DNA of 8,482 nt from Archaeoglobaceae archaeon (GCA_027016055.1 JALWBF010000121.1:1-8482); one strand, 5' to 3'; positions 1-5,650 are shown, numbered from the stretch's first letter. Notes: generated by a model not told the origin, from the letters alone. Made by a program: numbers and translations.

Positions 1-312
1 CTCATGGCCCGTACGGATCTTCGGCTTGGCGGGCCGTTACCCCGCCAACTACCTAATCCGCCGCAGCCCCATCCTCGGGCTGCACGGCGCCTTGCGGCAA
101 CCGTGCACTTTCGGGGATGGGGGAATTCCACCGCCCATCCCCTATGGGGGTTTAGCCCCAGTTTCCCGGGGTTATCCCCCTCCCGAGGGCAGGTTGGCCA
201 CGTGTTACTGAGCCGTCCGCCGGTGCGCGGACTCCGAAGAGCCCGCGCCCCATGACTCGCATGGCTTAGTCCCAGCCGGATAGCAGCGGCCTCTGGCAGG
301 ATCAACCAGAAT
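1..312 (-). rRNA. 16S ribosomal RNA, 5' part (rest lies beyond the left edge)
   Basis: Read on the minus strand, the segment begins at 312 with ATTCTGGTTGATCCTGCCAG, the universal archaeal small-subunit rRNA start. It continues through conserved landmarks such as GACTAAGCCATGCGAGTC, the CAGTAACACGTGGCCAACC segment and GGATTAGGTAGTTGG. Only about 310 nt, roughly the first fifth of a ~1.5 kb gene, is inside the window. By eye it is about two thirds G+C, against clearly more A+T-rich protein genes nearby, as expected for rRNA of a hyperthermophile. The sequence type (MCTGG start, AGAGGCCGCTGCTATCCGGC) is archaeal and compatible with Archaeoglobales, but I could not compare it with a database. 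Open reading frames inside it are not genes. Confidence 0.97.
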
Positions 313-383
313 TGGCGGGGGAGGAAGGGCGGTGAATACGTCCCCCTCGCCCACCGGGTTTACCCTGCTGGCAAGCCCATCTC

Positions 384-407
384 AGACGTGTCCCATTGGA
401 CACGTCT
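384..407 (-). repeat. Perfect 10-bp stem-loop in the rRNA leader
   Basis: The arms 384-393 and 398-407 are exact reverse complements separated by four bases. In the minus-strand transcript the core is GACGTGTCC-AATG-GGACACGTC with an extra A-U pair at the base. It stands alone, about 75 nt upstream of mature 16S. It may be a structural element of leader folding or processing; it is not followed by a T-run, so it is unlikely to be a terminator. Confidence 0.7.
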
Positions 408-417
408 TCACCACTAT

Positions 418-487
418 ACCGCGGGTGGGAACCCTACCCCTCATCCCGGGCTTAGCGCCCTATCGGGGTCCTTGCCGGACCCGCGGT
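418..487 (-). repeat. Nested inverted repeats at the 5' end of the rRNA transcript
   Basis: ACCGCGGGT at 418-426 is the exact reverse complement of ACCCGCGGT at 479-487. Inside it, GGGTCC (466-471) pairs with GGACCC (477-482). Because 479-482 belongs to both stems, the two foldings exclude each other. The outer repeat begins within about 5 nt of the predicted transcription start, so the nascent leader could switch from the small hairpin to the long stem. Confidence 0.55.
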
Positions 488-512
488 TTCTAACATACTT
501 TAGCAATTTGAG

Positions 513-521
513 ATTTATAAG
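513..521 (-). promoter_or_regulatory. TATA box of proximal rRNA promoter
   Basis: On the minus strand the sequence reads CTTATAAAT, a close match to the archaeal TATA consensus. It is centred at 517, so transcription should start near 491. That is where the sequence changes from A+T-rich to the G+C-rich leader, which independently supports the assignment. Confidence 0.7.
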
Positions 522-577
522 ACTTATGCTTTACTTCTTCCAAGCCACAGGAGGTATTTTATCCTTGCACGGCGTCG

Positions 578-594
578 ATATTTAAGCTTTTTGC
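578..594 (-). promoter_or_regulatory. Distal rRNA promoter, BRE plus TATA
   Basis: On the minus strand GCAAAAAGCTTAAATAT gives a purine-rich BRE-like stretch (588-593) directly upstream of the TATA box CTTAAATA (579-586). It is one of the best archaeal core promoters in the window and lies about 66 bp upstream of the proximal TATA box, predicting a start near 555. Tandem promoters are usual for rRNA operons. A further A+T-rich stretch at about 603-611 (CCTTAAAAC on the minus strand) could be a third, weaker box. Confidence 0.6.
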
Positions 595-643
595 CCATCT
601 TAAGTTTTAAGGCAATCCGAATGCATACGTTTTGGGTTTAAAA

Positions 644-1765
644 TTATTGCGGTTCAGCACCGATGATTTTCAATACTTCTTTGATTTCAGAGATAAAGTT
701 TGAAATGACTTCTTCATCAACGTGAGGCATTATCACAAGCCTTATCGCCTTGGGATTTGATATCGTCGAAATTATCCAGTCCCTTTTCATTAGCTCCTCC
801 TTAATCCTTTCAGCATGCTCAGTTCTGAAGCATACGATGTTCATAACGGGCTCGATCACGGGTTCGAATCCTAAGGATTCCATCTCCTCCTTCACCATTT
901 CGGTCATCTTTAGGCATCGCCTTACGATCCTCCTCATACCTTCAAACCCCAGATATCTTAAGACCGCGTAAGCGGAAGCAACTCCGGTTCCGGGGCGTGT
1001 GCCGGTTAAAGTCCATTGCGATCTCGATGTTAAATACGGTGTCGTAACCTCCAAAGCCTTGAGGTATCTTTCATCCCTAAAAAGAATTCCGCCGGCTGGA
1101 ATCGTAGCCATACCCATCTTATGCGGATCGACCGTGATTGAGGAAACCCCTTCGAGTTCAAAATCGAACTTGACTCTGTTATCCATGAAGGGTATCACAA
1201 GCCCGCCGAAAGCGGCGTCGACGTGTAAATCGATACCGTGCTCGACAGCTATTTTCGACAGCTCATCGATGGGATCTATCTGCCCAAGCTCCGTCGTGCC
1301 GGCGATTCCGACTATTCCGATCGTTCTTTCATCTATAAGAGATTCCACGGATGCCGGATTTACCCTGTAATTTTCATCGAGTTCCGCTTTTCTAACCTCA
1401 ACTCGCAACAAATCGCCGAGCTTGTCAAAGGAAAAATGAGCCGAGCTCGGAACAACTATATTTGGCTTATCAAACCTTTTGAGATTTCTGAACGACCTTA
1501 TCGCCTGAATGTTTGCTTCGGTTCCTCCTGAACATATGTAACCCTTCGCATTCGGATGATGAAGTATTTCGCCCAAAAGTTTGACAAGCTTTTTCTCAAG
1601 CTCTCTCGTTCCTCTAAATATTCCCGGATCCCCCAAATTCGTTTCGATGAACATCTTGTGAGCCTCCACTGCTATTGGATGAGGAACCGTGCACATGGAA
1701 CCGAGAACCCTTGAATAGGGGATATCCTTCCTTCTGAACTCCTCAAGCTCCTTCAAAACATCCAT
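644..1765 (-). CDS. mfnA: MfnA-type pyridoxal-phosphate L-tyrosine/L-aspartate decarboxylase
   Basis: This 373-residue protein is a group II PLP decarboxylase. The MfnA family decarboxylates tyrosine to tyramine for methanofuran, and aspartate to beta-alanine for coenzyme A, depending on lineage. Visible motifs are SGGTEAN (79-85, cofactor phosphate region), HVDAAFGG (181-188, with Asp183 expected to contact the PLP ring nitrogen) and TVDPHKMG (211-218), with Lys216 as the Schiff-base lysine. Length is usual for the family. The ATG at 1765 is preceded by a TATA box centred 25 bp upstream, so the transcript is probably leaderless or nearly so. The enzyme should be cytosolic. Its stop lies only about 60 bp upstream of the rRNA promoters on the same strand, so read-through into the rRNA operon is possible. 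Sequence alone cannot decide between tyrosine and aspartate; mtd nearby shows that a methanofuran/H4MPT pathway is likely. Confidence 0.93.
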   Translation of the reverse strand: MDVLKELEEFRRKDIPYSRVLGSMCTVPHPIAVEAHKMFIETNLGDPGIFRGTRELEKKLVKLLGEILHHPNAKGYICSGGTEANIQAIRSFRNLKRFDKPNIVVPSSAHFSFDKLGDLLRVEVRKAELDENYRVNPASVESLIDERTIGIVGIAGTTELGQIDPIDELSKIAVEHGIDLHVDAAFGGLVIPFMDNRVKFDFELEGVSSITVDPHKMGMATIPAGGILFRDERYLKALEVTTPYLTSRSQWTLTGTRPGTGVASAYAVLRYLGFEGMRRIVRRCLKMTEMVKEEMESLGFEPVIEPVMNIVCFRTEHAERIKEELMKRDWIISTISNPKAIRLVIMPHVDEEVISNFISEIKEVLKIIGAEPQ

Positions 1766-1786
1766 ATCTCTCCGATTTTAAGCCAT

Positions 1787-1794
1787 CTATATAA
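1787..1794 (-). promoter_or_regulatory. TATA box of mfnA
   Basis: The minus strand reads TTATATAG, centred at 1790.5, about 25 bp upstream of the mfnA ATG. A weak GGAG lies just before the ATG, but the spacing suggests that the transcript starts at or next to the start codon. Confidence 0.6.
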
Positions 1795-1803
1795 CCATTA
1801 ACT

Positions 1804-1815
1804 CGACGATCGTCG
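1804..1815. promoter_or_regulatory. 12-bp perfect palindrome, candidate shared operator
   Basis: CGACGATCGTCG is a perfect palindrome centred at 1809.5. The two divergent TATA boxes are centred at 1790.5 (mfnA) and about 1828.5-1829.5 (gene at 1855), so the palindrome lies 19 to 20 bp from each. A dimeric regulator bound here would affect both promoters equally. The role is inferred from symmetry and position only. Confidence 0.45.
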
Positions 1816-1823
1816 TATGTAAA

Positions 1824-1833
1824 GTTAAAAATA
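1824..1833 (+). promoter_or_regulatory. TATA box of the OB-fold protein/JAMM operon
   Basis: GTTAAAAATA is centred about 26 bp upstream of the ATG at 1855. No Shine-Dalgarno sequence is present between them, so the message is probably leaderless. Confidence 0.55.
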
Positions 1834-1854
1834 GCTTCGAACGATTCTGGATTC

Positions 1855-2493
1855 ATGGATACCGCAAACGATTTTAGAATCAGACTCGCCGAAAAGGGCT
1901 TAAGTGAGCTCGAAAGGATAATTCAAGCCGTCAAAGTTCAGGGGAGAAAGGAGATTTTAAAGGAGATCAGAAACATGCAAAGCGAAATGCAGATAGTGAA
2001 ATACTCCTACCTCAGCCCGGACGAACTTACGGAGCTCGAAAATTTCAAGAACATCGTTAGAAAGGCTGAGAAACTAAGAGAAGCTCTTAAAAATGCGGAG
2101 AGGGATTTCAACTGGAAGCTTGCCGACTATTGGCTCGGATATCTTGTGGATTTGCAGAAGCTCATGAAAAGAGGTGTCATCTCGAAGCCTTACGAAGCTA
2201 TAAGATTCTTCAGCGGTGAAATCGTAAATAGGAAGAGCTTAGGCAAACTCTGGCTATGCAACGTTGATTGCGGATTCAGAATGGATATAATAACTAACAG
2301 CGATGAATTCAAGCCGAACACATTCGCGGTAATCGCTTATCTTCCGCCGAGGGAGTTCGATGGAATGATCAGCGAAGGCATGTTCGTTCCCGCATCTCTG
2401 CAAAAGAAGGGGGAGCTTGAATTGGAGGAGATCAGATCCATAGCCGATAAGTTGGGTGAAGTGGAATCGGTTCTCATAGAGTTGTTATCATGA
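1855..2493 (+). CDS. Coiled-coil protein with C-terminal tRNA-binding-like OB fold
   Basis: This is a 212-residue soluble protein without signal or membrane segments. Residues 1-105 are highly charged and helical, with likely coiled-coil stretches (about 15-50 and 55-90). Residues about 125-205 resemble the OB fold of the tRNA_bind family (CsaA, MetRS C-terminal domain, EMAPII/Arc1p). The pattern is a GKLW-CNVDCG strand, then KPNTFAVIAYLPPREFDG (153-170), and the signature segment MISEGMFVPAS (171-181). SEGM followed by small residues is the hallmark of that family. The match is by eye and is inference. I do not recognise the full-length protein. Its stop overlaps the JAMM gene start by 4 bases (ATGA), so the two are probably co-translated. 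The start at 1855 is supported by a TATA box 26 bp upstream and no RBS. Alternatives are another OB-fold nucleic-acid-binding protein or a chaperone-like CsaA relative. Confidence 0.7.
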   Translation: MDTANDFRIRLAEKGLSELERIIQAVKVQGRKEILKEIRNMQSEMQIVKYSYLSPDELTELENFKNIVRKAEKLREALKNAERDFNWKLADYWLGYLVDLQKLMKRGVISKPYEAIRFFSGEIVNRKSLGKLWLCNVDCGFRMDIITNSDEFKPNTFAVIAYLPPREFDGMISEGMFVPASLQKKGELELEEIRSIADKLGEVESVLIELLS

Positions 2494-2849
2494 AGATAAG
2501 AAGGGATGTTATAAGGCTCGCCTTGGAAATTGCAAGGGAATCGTATCCAAACGAATTCATAGCTTTGCTTACCGGAAGGAAGGGAATCATAGAAGAGTTG
2601 ATATTTCTACCGTTTCAAGCCGGAGAGACATCGGCGATAATTCACATGGACATGCTACCACTGGGATATAAGATATACGGAACTGTTCACAGTCATCCCT
2701 CACCGAACTGTTCCCCGTCGCCCCAGGATATACAAATGTTCATGAAACACGGTATTATTCATATAATCGTATGCTATCCGTTCAGTGAAGACAGCTGGGC
2801 TTGCTACGATAAGAGCGGAAACCCGATTTCAATCGAAGTTATCGATTAG
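2490..2849 (+). CDS. JAMM/MPN+ zinc isopeptidase, AfJAMM-like
   Basis: This is a compact 119-residue JAMM metalloprotease (a domain shared with Rpn11/CSN5) that is expected to cleave isopeptide or peptide bonds at the C-terminus of ubiquitin-like SAMP proteins. The whole zinc site is present: Glu22, His67 and His69 in GTVHSHPSP, Ser77, and Asp80 ten residues after the second histidine. Cys74 and Cys95 are placed as the disulfide pair of the A. fulgidus AF2198 crystal structure. The flanking words NEFIALL, EELIFLPF and HIIVCYPF also match AF2198 as I remember it. Its ATG overlaps the stop of the preceding gene by 4 bases, with no evident RBS, which points to translational coupling. The protein has nothing beyond the catalytic domain. 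The physiological substrate cannot be read from sequence. No ubiquitin-like or E1-like gene is in the window. Confidence 0.93.
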   Translation: MKIRRDVIRLALEIARESYPNEFIALLTGRKGIIEELIFLPFQAGETSAIIHMDMLPLGYKIYGTVHSHPSPNCSPSPQDIQMFMKHGIIHIIVCYPFSEDSWACYDKSGNPISIEVID

Positions 2850-2854
2850 AAATC

Positions 2855-2862
2855 CTTATATC
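2855..2862 (+). promoter_or_regulatory. TATA box of the PhoU-TrkA_C gene
   Basis: CTTATATC lies 6 bases after the JAMM stop codon and is centred about 23 bp before the ATG at 2881 and 29 bp before the in-frame ATG at 2887. It suggests that the next gene has its own promoter and a leaderless transcript, although read-through from the JAMM gene is possible. Confidence 0.5.
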
Positions 2863-2880
2863 CTTTAGAATCGTTAATCG

Positions 2881-4053
2881 ATGCAAATGCGTAGAACGGT
2901 AAAAGATCTCCTCGTTGAAATAAAAGATACCTCCGAACTTATGGTCGATTTAGCCTATTCCGCATTGCTTTTCGACAACGAGGACATAGCAGAGGAGGTT
3001 CTTGAGCTTGAGGACAAGATACTCAACCTTCTGAGACAGATAAGAATCGTATCGATTTTAGCCGCGAGAAGGGTGGATGAAGCCGAGTCGGTCTCTTCGA
3101 TACTGCAGATAGCAGATGCAGCTCATCGCATCGGAAACGCTGCTGGAGATATTGCAACCTTGGTGCTAAGGGGATTCAAGCTACCGAAAGAATTTATAAA
3201 TTTAATTTTATATTATTCTGAGGAAACATCGGTAAAGGCTGTCGTTTCCGAGAACTCGGAAGTTGCAAACAGAACCCTCGGAGAGGTTAAGTTGCATACG
3301 AGAACCGGTATGAGGGTTATCGCCATAAAGAGGGGATTCGAGTGGATATTCAATCCGGATAGGAATACGAAGATACTGATCGGGGATGTTCTATTTGCAA
3401 GGGGAGATATAACGGGAATTCCCAAGTTCTTCGAGCTCGTAACAGGAGAGCCCAAGGAGATCAAGGAGGAGAAAATCGAAATCGAAATCGAGGATCTCGA
3501 CAACGCTGTTGACACCGTTATTGAGATGAAGAACCTTTCAGAGTTGGCTGTGGATCTCAGTTACTCCTCACTTCTCTATTACAACGAGGATATAGCCCAG
3601 GAAGTTGCGTATTTGGAGGAGAGAATAGATAACATGAAGTTCGAGCTTCAGCACTGGGTTTTGAGAAGTAGCAGGCATTTCGAAAAGATCAAACCGCTCG
3701 TAGCCCTTCTCGACTTGGCAACTTCATCCGAGCAGATAGCGGATTCGGCTAAGGAGATTGCGGAAATAGTTCTGCAGAAGCTCGATATACATCCGATATT
3801 CAAGGAGGCGATGAGGGAAACGGATGAAATAATTACGATGGTTGAAGTCGGAAAGAATTCGAAGCTGGACGGAAAAACGCTTGGGGAAGCGAAGGTTGAA
3901 ACAGCTACGGGAATGCACGTTATTGCGGTGAAAAGGGGAAACAGATGGATCGTAAATCCGAAGGCATCGACGAAGATACATGAGGGAGATTTGCTTATAG
4001 CCAAGGGGACGAGGGAGGGGGAGATGCTACTTAAAAAGTTGTGCGTTGGATAA
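2881..4053 (+). CDS. Tandem-duplicated PhoU-TrkA_C (RCK_C) protein
   Basis: The 390 residues consist of two copies of the same two-domain unit: PhoU-like helices (about 5-100 and 206-303), each followed by a TrkA_C/RCK_C domain (about 119-187 and 318-387). Matching segments make the duplication plain: SELMVDLAYSALL against SELAVDLSYSSLL, and the block around RTGMRVIAIKRG against ATGMHVIAVKRG, each ending in GDVLFARG or GDLLIAKG. A charged linker rich in Glu, Lys and Ile (189-205) joins the halves. There are no membrane segments and no RCK_N Rossmann domain. The type corresponds to COG3273. Such proteins are thought to regulate ion channels or transporters. RCK_C domains bind small ligands, including c-di-AMP in bacteria, and a diadenylate cyclase gene lies about 700 bp further on. 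Start at 2881 or 2887 is undecided. The gene ends 6 bp from a convergent gene. Confidence 0.88.
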   Translation: MQMRRTVKDLLVEIKDTSELMVDLAYSALLFDNEDIAEEVLELEDKILNLLRQIRIVSILAARRVDEAESVSSILQIADAAHRIGNAAGDIATLVLRGFKLPKEFINLILYYSEETSVKAVVSENSEVANRTLGEVKLHTRTGMRVIAIKRGFEWIFNPDRNTKILIGDVLFARGDITGIPKFFELVTGEPKEIKEEKIEIEIEDLDNAVDTVIEMKNLSELAVDLSYSSLLYYNEDIAQEVAYLEERIDNMKFELQHWVLRSSRHFEKIKPLVALLDLATSSEQIADSAKEIAEIVLQKLDIHPIFKEAMRETDEIITMVEVGKNSKLDGKTLGEAKVETATGMHVIAVKRGNRWIVNPKASTKIHEGDLLIAKGTREGEMLLKKLCVG

Positions 4054-4059
4054 TAATAT

Positions 4060-4473
4060 TTATTTCATAAAGTTTAAAATTTCATCGATATTTAATTTCA
4101 GCTCTTCAAGCTTTTTCTTAGCTCTGCTGAATGCGTTGTAGTTGTATTGAACATTTTTAGCCTTATTCTGGATTGCTTCGAACTCCGAAGGTGAAAGAAT
4201 CTCCCTGAGAAATTCCATAAAGTTTTGACGGTAGATAACCTTCACTTCCGATCTATCGACGAGCTTCCTTCCGTTAAATCTGAAGGCTTCAACCTTCCAG
4301 CATCGCTCGCATTCCGAGATCATCAATGTGTCGTCGACCCAAGCCTTCTGGAACATCATTCCTCCGCACTTGCAGAATCCGCCGAATACGTTACCGTCTA
4401 CTTTTTCTGCTCTAAGAGCCTTGTTTTCTATTATTACGACCGAAAACGGATCTATATAGAATATTCTTGACAT
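4060..4473 (-). CDS. Zinc-ribbon protein of unknown function
   Basis: I do not recognise this 137-residue protein as a named family. A probable four-cysteine zinc site is visible: Cys34-x-Cys36 in GGFCKCGGMM, then Cys55-x2-Cys58 in SECERCWK, separated by 18 residues that would form the ribbon. The first 30 residues look like beta strands. Residues about 85-137 are helical and charged, including LSPSEFEAIQNKAK and a Lys/Glu-rich end. There is no signal or membrane segment, so it is cytosolic. Its ATG follows the NifU-like gene's TGA after one base, which suggests an operon and coupled translation. The four cysteines could alternatively hold an iron-sulfur cluster, which the NifU-like neighbour makes worth considering. 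The gene converges on the PhoU-TrkA_C gene with only 6 bases between the stops. Confidence 0.8.
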   Translation of the reverse strand: MSRIFYIDPFSVVIIENKALRAEKVDGNVFGGFCKCGGMMFQKAWVDDTLMISECERCWKVEAFRFNGRKLVDRSEVKVIYRQNFMEFLREILSPSEFEAIQNKAKNVQYNYNAFSRAKKKLEELKLNIDEILNFMK

Positions 4474-4474
4474 A

Positions 4475-4708
4475 TCAGACCGGAACGACCTTCTTTACTT
4501 CCGGAATCCTACTCCTCAGGTGCTCCTCAACGAACATCGTAAGCGTTATTAAGGAAAGGGGACATCCCTGACAAGCTCCGAGCAGTTGAACCTTAACAAC
4601 CCCTTCTTTTTCATCAACATCGACAACTGCTATGTTTCCGCCATCCTTCATCAATGCGGGGCGTATTTCCTTTTCAATGACCTCCTCAACCTTTTCTCTC
4701 AGTGACAT
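4475..4708 (-). CDS. NifU C-terminal domain-like iron-sulfur scaffold protein
   Basis: This is a stand-alone Nfu-type domain of 77 residues counted from the ATG at 4708. The cluster-binding motif GACQGCPLS carries the CxxC pair (Cys46 and Cys49 from this start). The preceding EEVIEKEIRPALMKDGGNI and the following strand and helix elements are standard for the family. Such proteins hold and transfer [4Fe-4S] or [2Fe-2S] clusters to target enzymes in the cytosol. The frame is open up to a TTG at 4729, which would add seven residues. I prefer the ATG because a strong BRE/TATA element is centred 25-27 bp upstream of it and the TTG lies beside that TATA box. The zinc-ribbon gene follows after one base. 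Confidence 0.93.
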   Translation of the reverse strand: MSLREKVEEVIEKEIRPALMKDGGNIAVVDVDEKEGVVKVQLLGACQGCPLSLITLTMFVEEHLRSRIPEVKKVVPV

Positions 4709-4728
4709 ATCCGATGGTAATCGGGGCA

Positions 4729-4743
4729 ATATTTAATCTTTTT
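4729..4743 (-). promoter_or_regulatory. BRE/TATA promoter of the nifU-like gene
   Basis: The minus strand reads AAAAAGATTAAATAT, a purine-rich BRE run followed by a TATA box centred near 4733. It lies immediately after the diadenylate cyclase stop codon and 25-27 bp before the ATG at 4708. Of the 19 bases around it, 17 agree with the distal rRNA promoter (GCAAAAAGCTTAAATATCG), which suggests a strong promoter. Confidence 0.65.
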
Positions 4744-4747
4744 GCGT

Positions 4748-5596
4748 TTAGAGGATGCTCGCATCTATTGCGATTATCTCCTCTCCATCCTTGTAAACTC
4801 TTATATCCCCTCCGCTTTCGGATACAACCACAGCTATAGCTTCAGTTTCCCTCGTTATTGCAGCACACGCAAGATGCCTTCCGCCGAACCCCTTCCTGAT
4901 CTTTAAATCTTTCCCGGAAACATCCAAATATCTACCGGCAGCAACGATTATTCCCTCTTCGTTGATAACAAAAACACCATCAAGCTGTGCGAACTCCCTT
5001 ATACTCTCCCAAGTGGCGGGATTCGTAATATCTCGCTCATGCGGTGGATGGCACTCGTATGGGTTGAGAATAAGTTGCCTCGATCTCTTCAGAACCTCCT
5101 CGACGTCGCCAATCACAAAGGCCGTTCCGATCCTTCTTCCTTCCCTCCCCTTCTGAGCTATACTCATCGCAACGTTTAAAACCGCTCTGAGCACCTTTGG
5201 ATGAACTCTCTCCGCACATTCAGCTAAAGCCTTTTGAATCTTGCTCTTTTCAAGTTCCACAAGTATTATGCCTTTCAGAGAATCCAAATCAACAACACCT
5301 ACAGCCCTCCCGGTTAATTCAACACCCTTAAAATATAAAAATGTTGAAATGTAATCTTTGGTCTGAATAAAAGCCGTAGCTCTTTCAATAAGACTCTTTC
5401 CTATAAATTCTTCACCCATCTCCTCTTCGATCGAAAAAAAGAGGCTTTCGAGCATCGTTGCATAGCTTCTCGGAGCGAGAAATATTTTTACATCATCATC
5501 GCTAACCTCAGGCTCTTTTCGGGATATTACGACAATTATATCGGAATTTATCTTTTTAGCTATAGAAAGGGCGTGCTCCATTAAATGATTAAGCAT
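4748..5596 (-). CDS. dacZ: Diadenylate cyclase, DacZ type (c-di-AMP synthesis)
   Basis: DacZ-like proteins join two ATP to make cyclic di-AMP. Counted from the ATG at 5596, this form has 282 residues: an N-terminal alpha/beta domain, typical of archaeal DacZ, followed by the DisA_N/DAC domain (about 120-270). Hallmarks are EGRRIGTAFVIGD (154-166), LDGVFVINEEG (205-215, the DGA motif with Val in place of Ala) and GFGGRHLACAAI (236-247, the RHxxA motif). The end is SGGDIRVYKDGEEI. No membrane or DNA-binding domain is present. The start is uncertain: TTG at 5641 extends it by 15 residues, while ATG at 5581 removes five and lies 26 bp after a TATA-like CTTAAAAA (5604-5611). A second TATA-like TTTATATT (5641-5648) is further upstream. 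The secreted-protein gene precedes it at close range. The nearby RCK_C-domain protein is a possible receptor. Confidence 0.9.
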   Translation of the reverse strand: MLNHLMEHALSIAKKINSDIIVVISRKEPEVSDDDVKIFLAPRSYATMLESLFFSIEEEMGEEFIGKSLIERATAFIQTKDYISTFLYFKGVELTGRAVGVVDLDSLKGIILVELEKSKIQKALAECAERVHPKVLRAVLNVAMSIAQKGREGRRIGTAFVIGDVEEVLKRSRQLILNPYECHPPHERDITNPATWESIREFAQLDGVFVINEEGIIVAAGRYLDVSGKDLKIRKGFGGRHLACAAITRETEAIAVVVSESGGDIRVYKDGEEIIAIDASIL

Positions 5597-5650
5597 CAAA
5601 ATTTTTTTAAGCAAGGAGGATTTTAACTTTACGCAGCTCAAATATAAAAT

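Larger units (their letters stand above)
313..491 (-). other. Pre-16S rRNA leader with strong inverted repeats
   Basis: This non-coding stretch lies between the proximal rRNA promoter and the mature 16S 5' end. It is G+C-rich up to about 487 and then turns abruptly A+T-rich, which marks the likely transcription start near 491. It holds a perfect 10-bp stem with a 4-nt loop (384-393 with 398-407), a 6-bp stem with a 5-nt loop (466-471 with 477-482), and a 9-bp inverted repeat that encloses the second stem (418-426 with 479-487). The segment next to 16S (about 315-345) is rich in runs of C and G. It probably pairs with the 3' flank of 16S to form the bulge-helix-bulge processing stem known for archaeal pre-rRNA; that partner is outside the window. 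Confidence 0.75.

Noticed and set aside
4..585. Open reading frames of 60-83 codons on the plus strand across the left end
   Set aside because: They lie antisense to 16S rRNA and its leader. The rRNA identity is clear, and the translations have the composition of G+C-rich rRNA complement.
4225..4470. 81-codon plus-strand frame opposite the zinc-ribbon gene
   Set aside because: The minus-strand frame has a coherent CxC/CxxC motif and operon context. The plus-strand frame has neither an RBS nor recognisable features.
4709..4729. TTG start extending the NifU-like protein by seven residues
   Set aside because: It lies beside the TATA box, before the expected transcription start, and Nfu domains normally begin near the ATG at 4708.
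5612..5619. AAGGAGGA on the plus strand, a textbook Shine-Dalgarno sequence
   Set aside because: No start codon follows at a suitable distance in an open plus-strand frame. It lies antisense to the N-terminal extension or leader of dacZ, which runs the other way.
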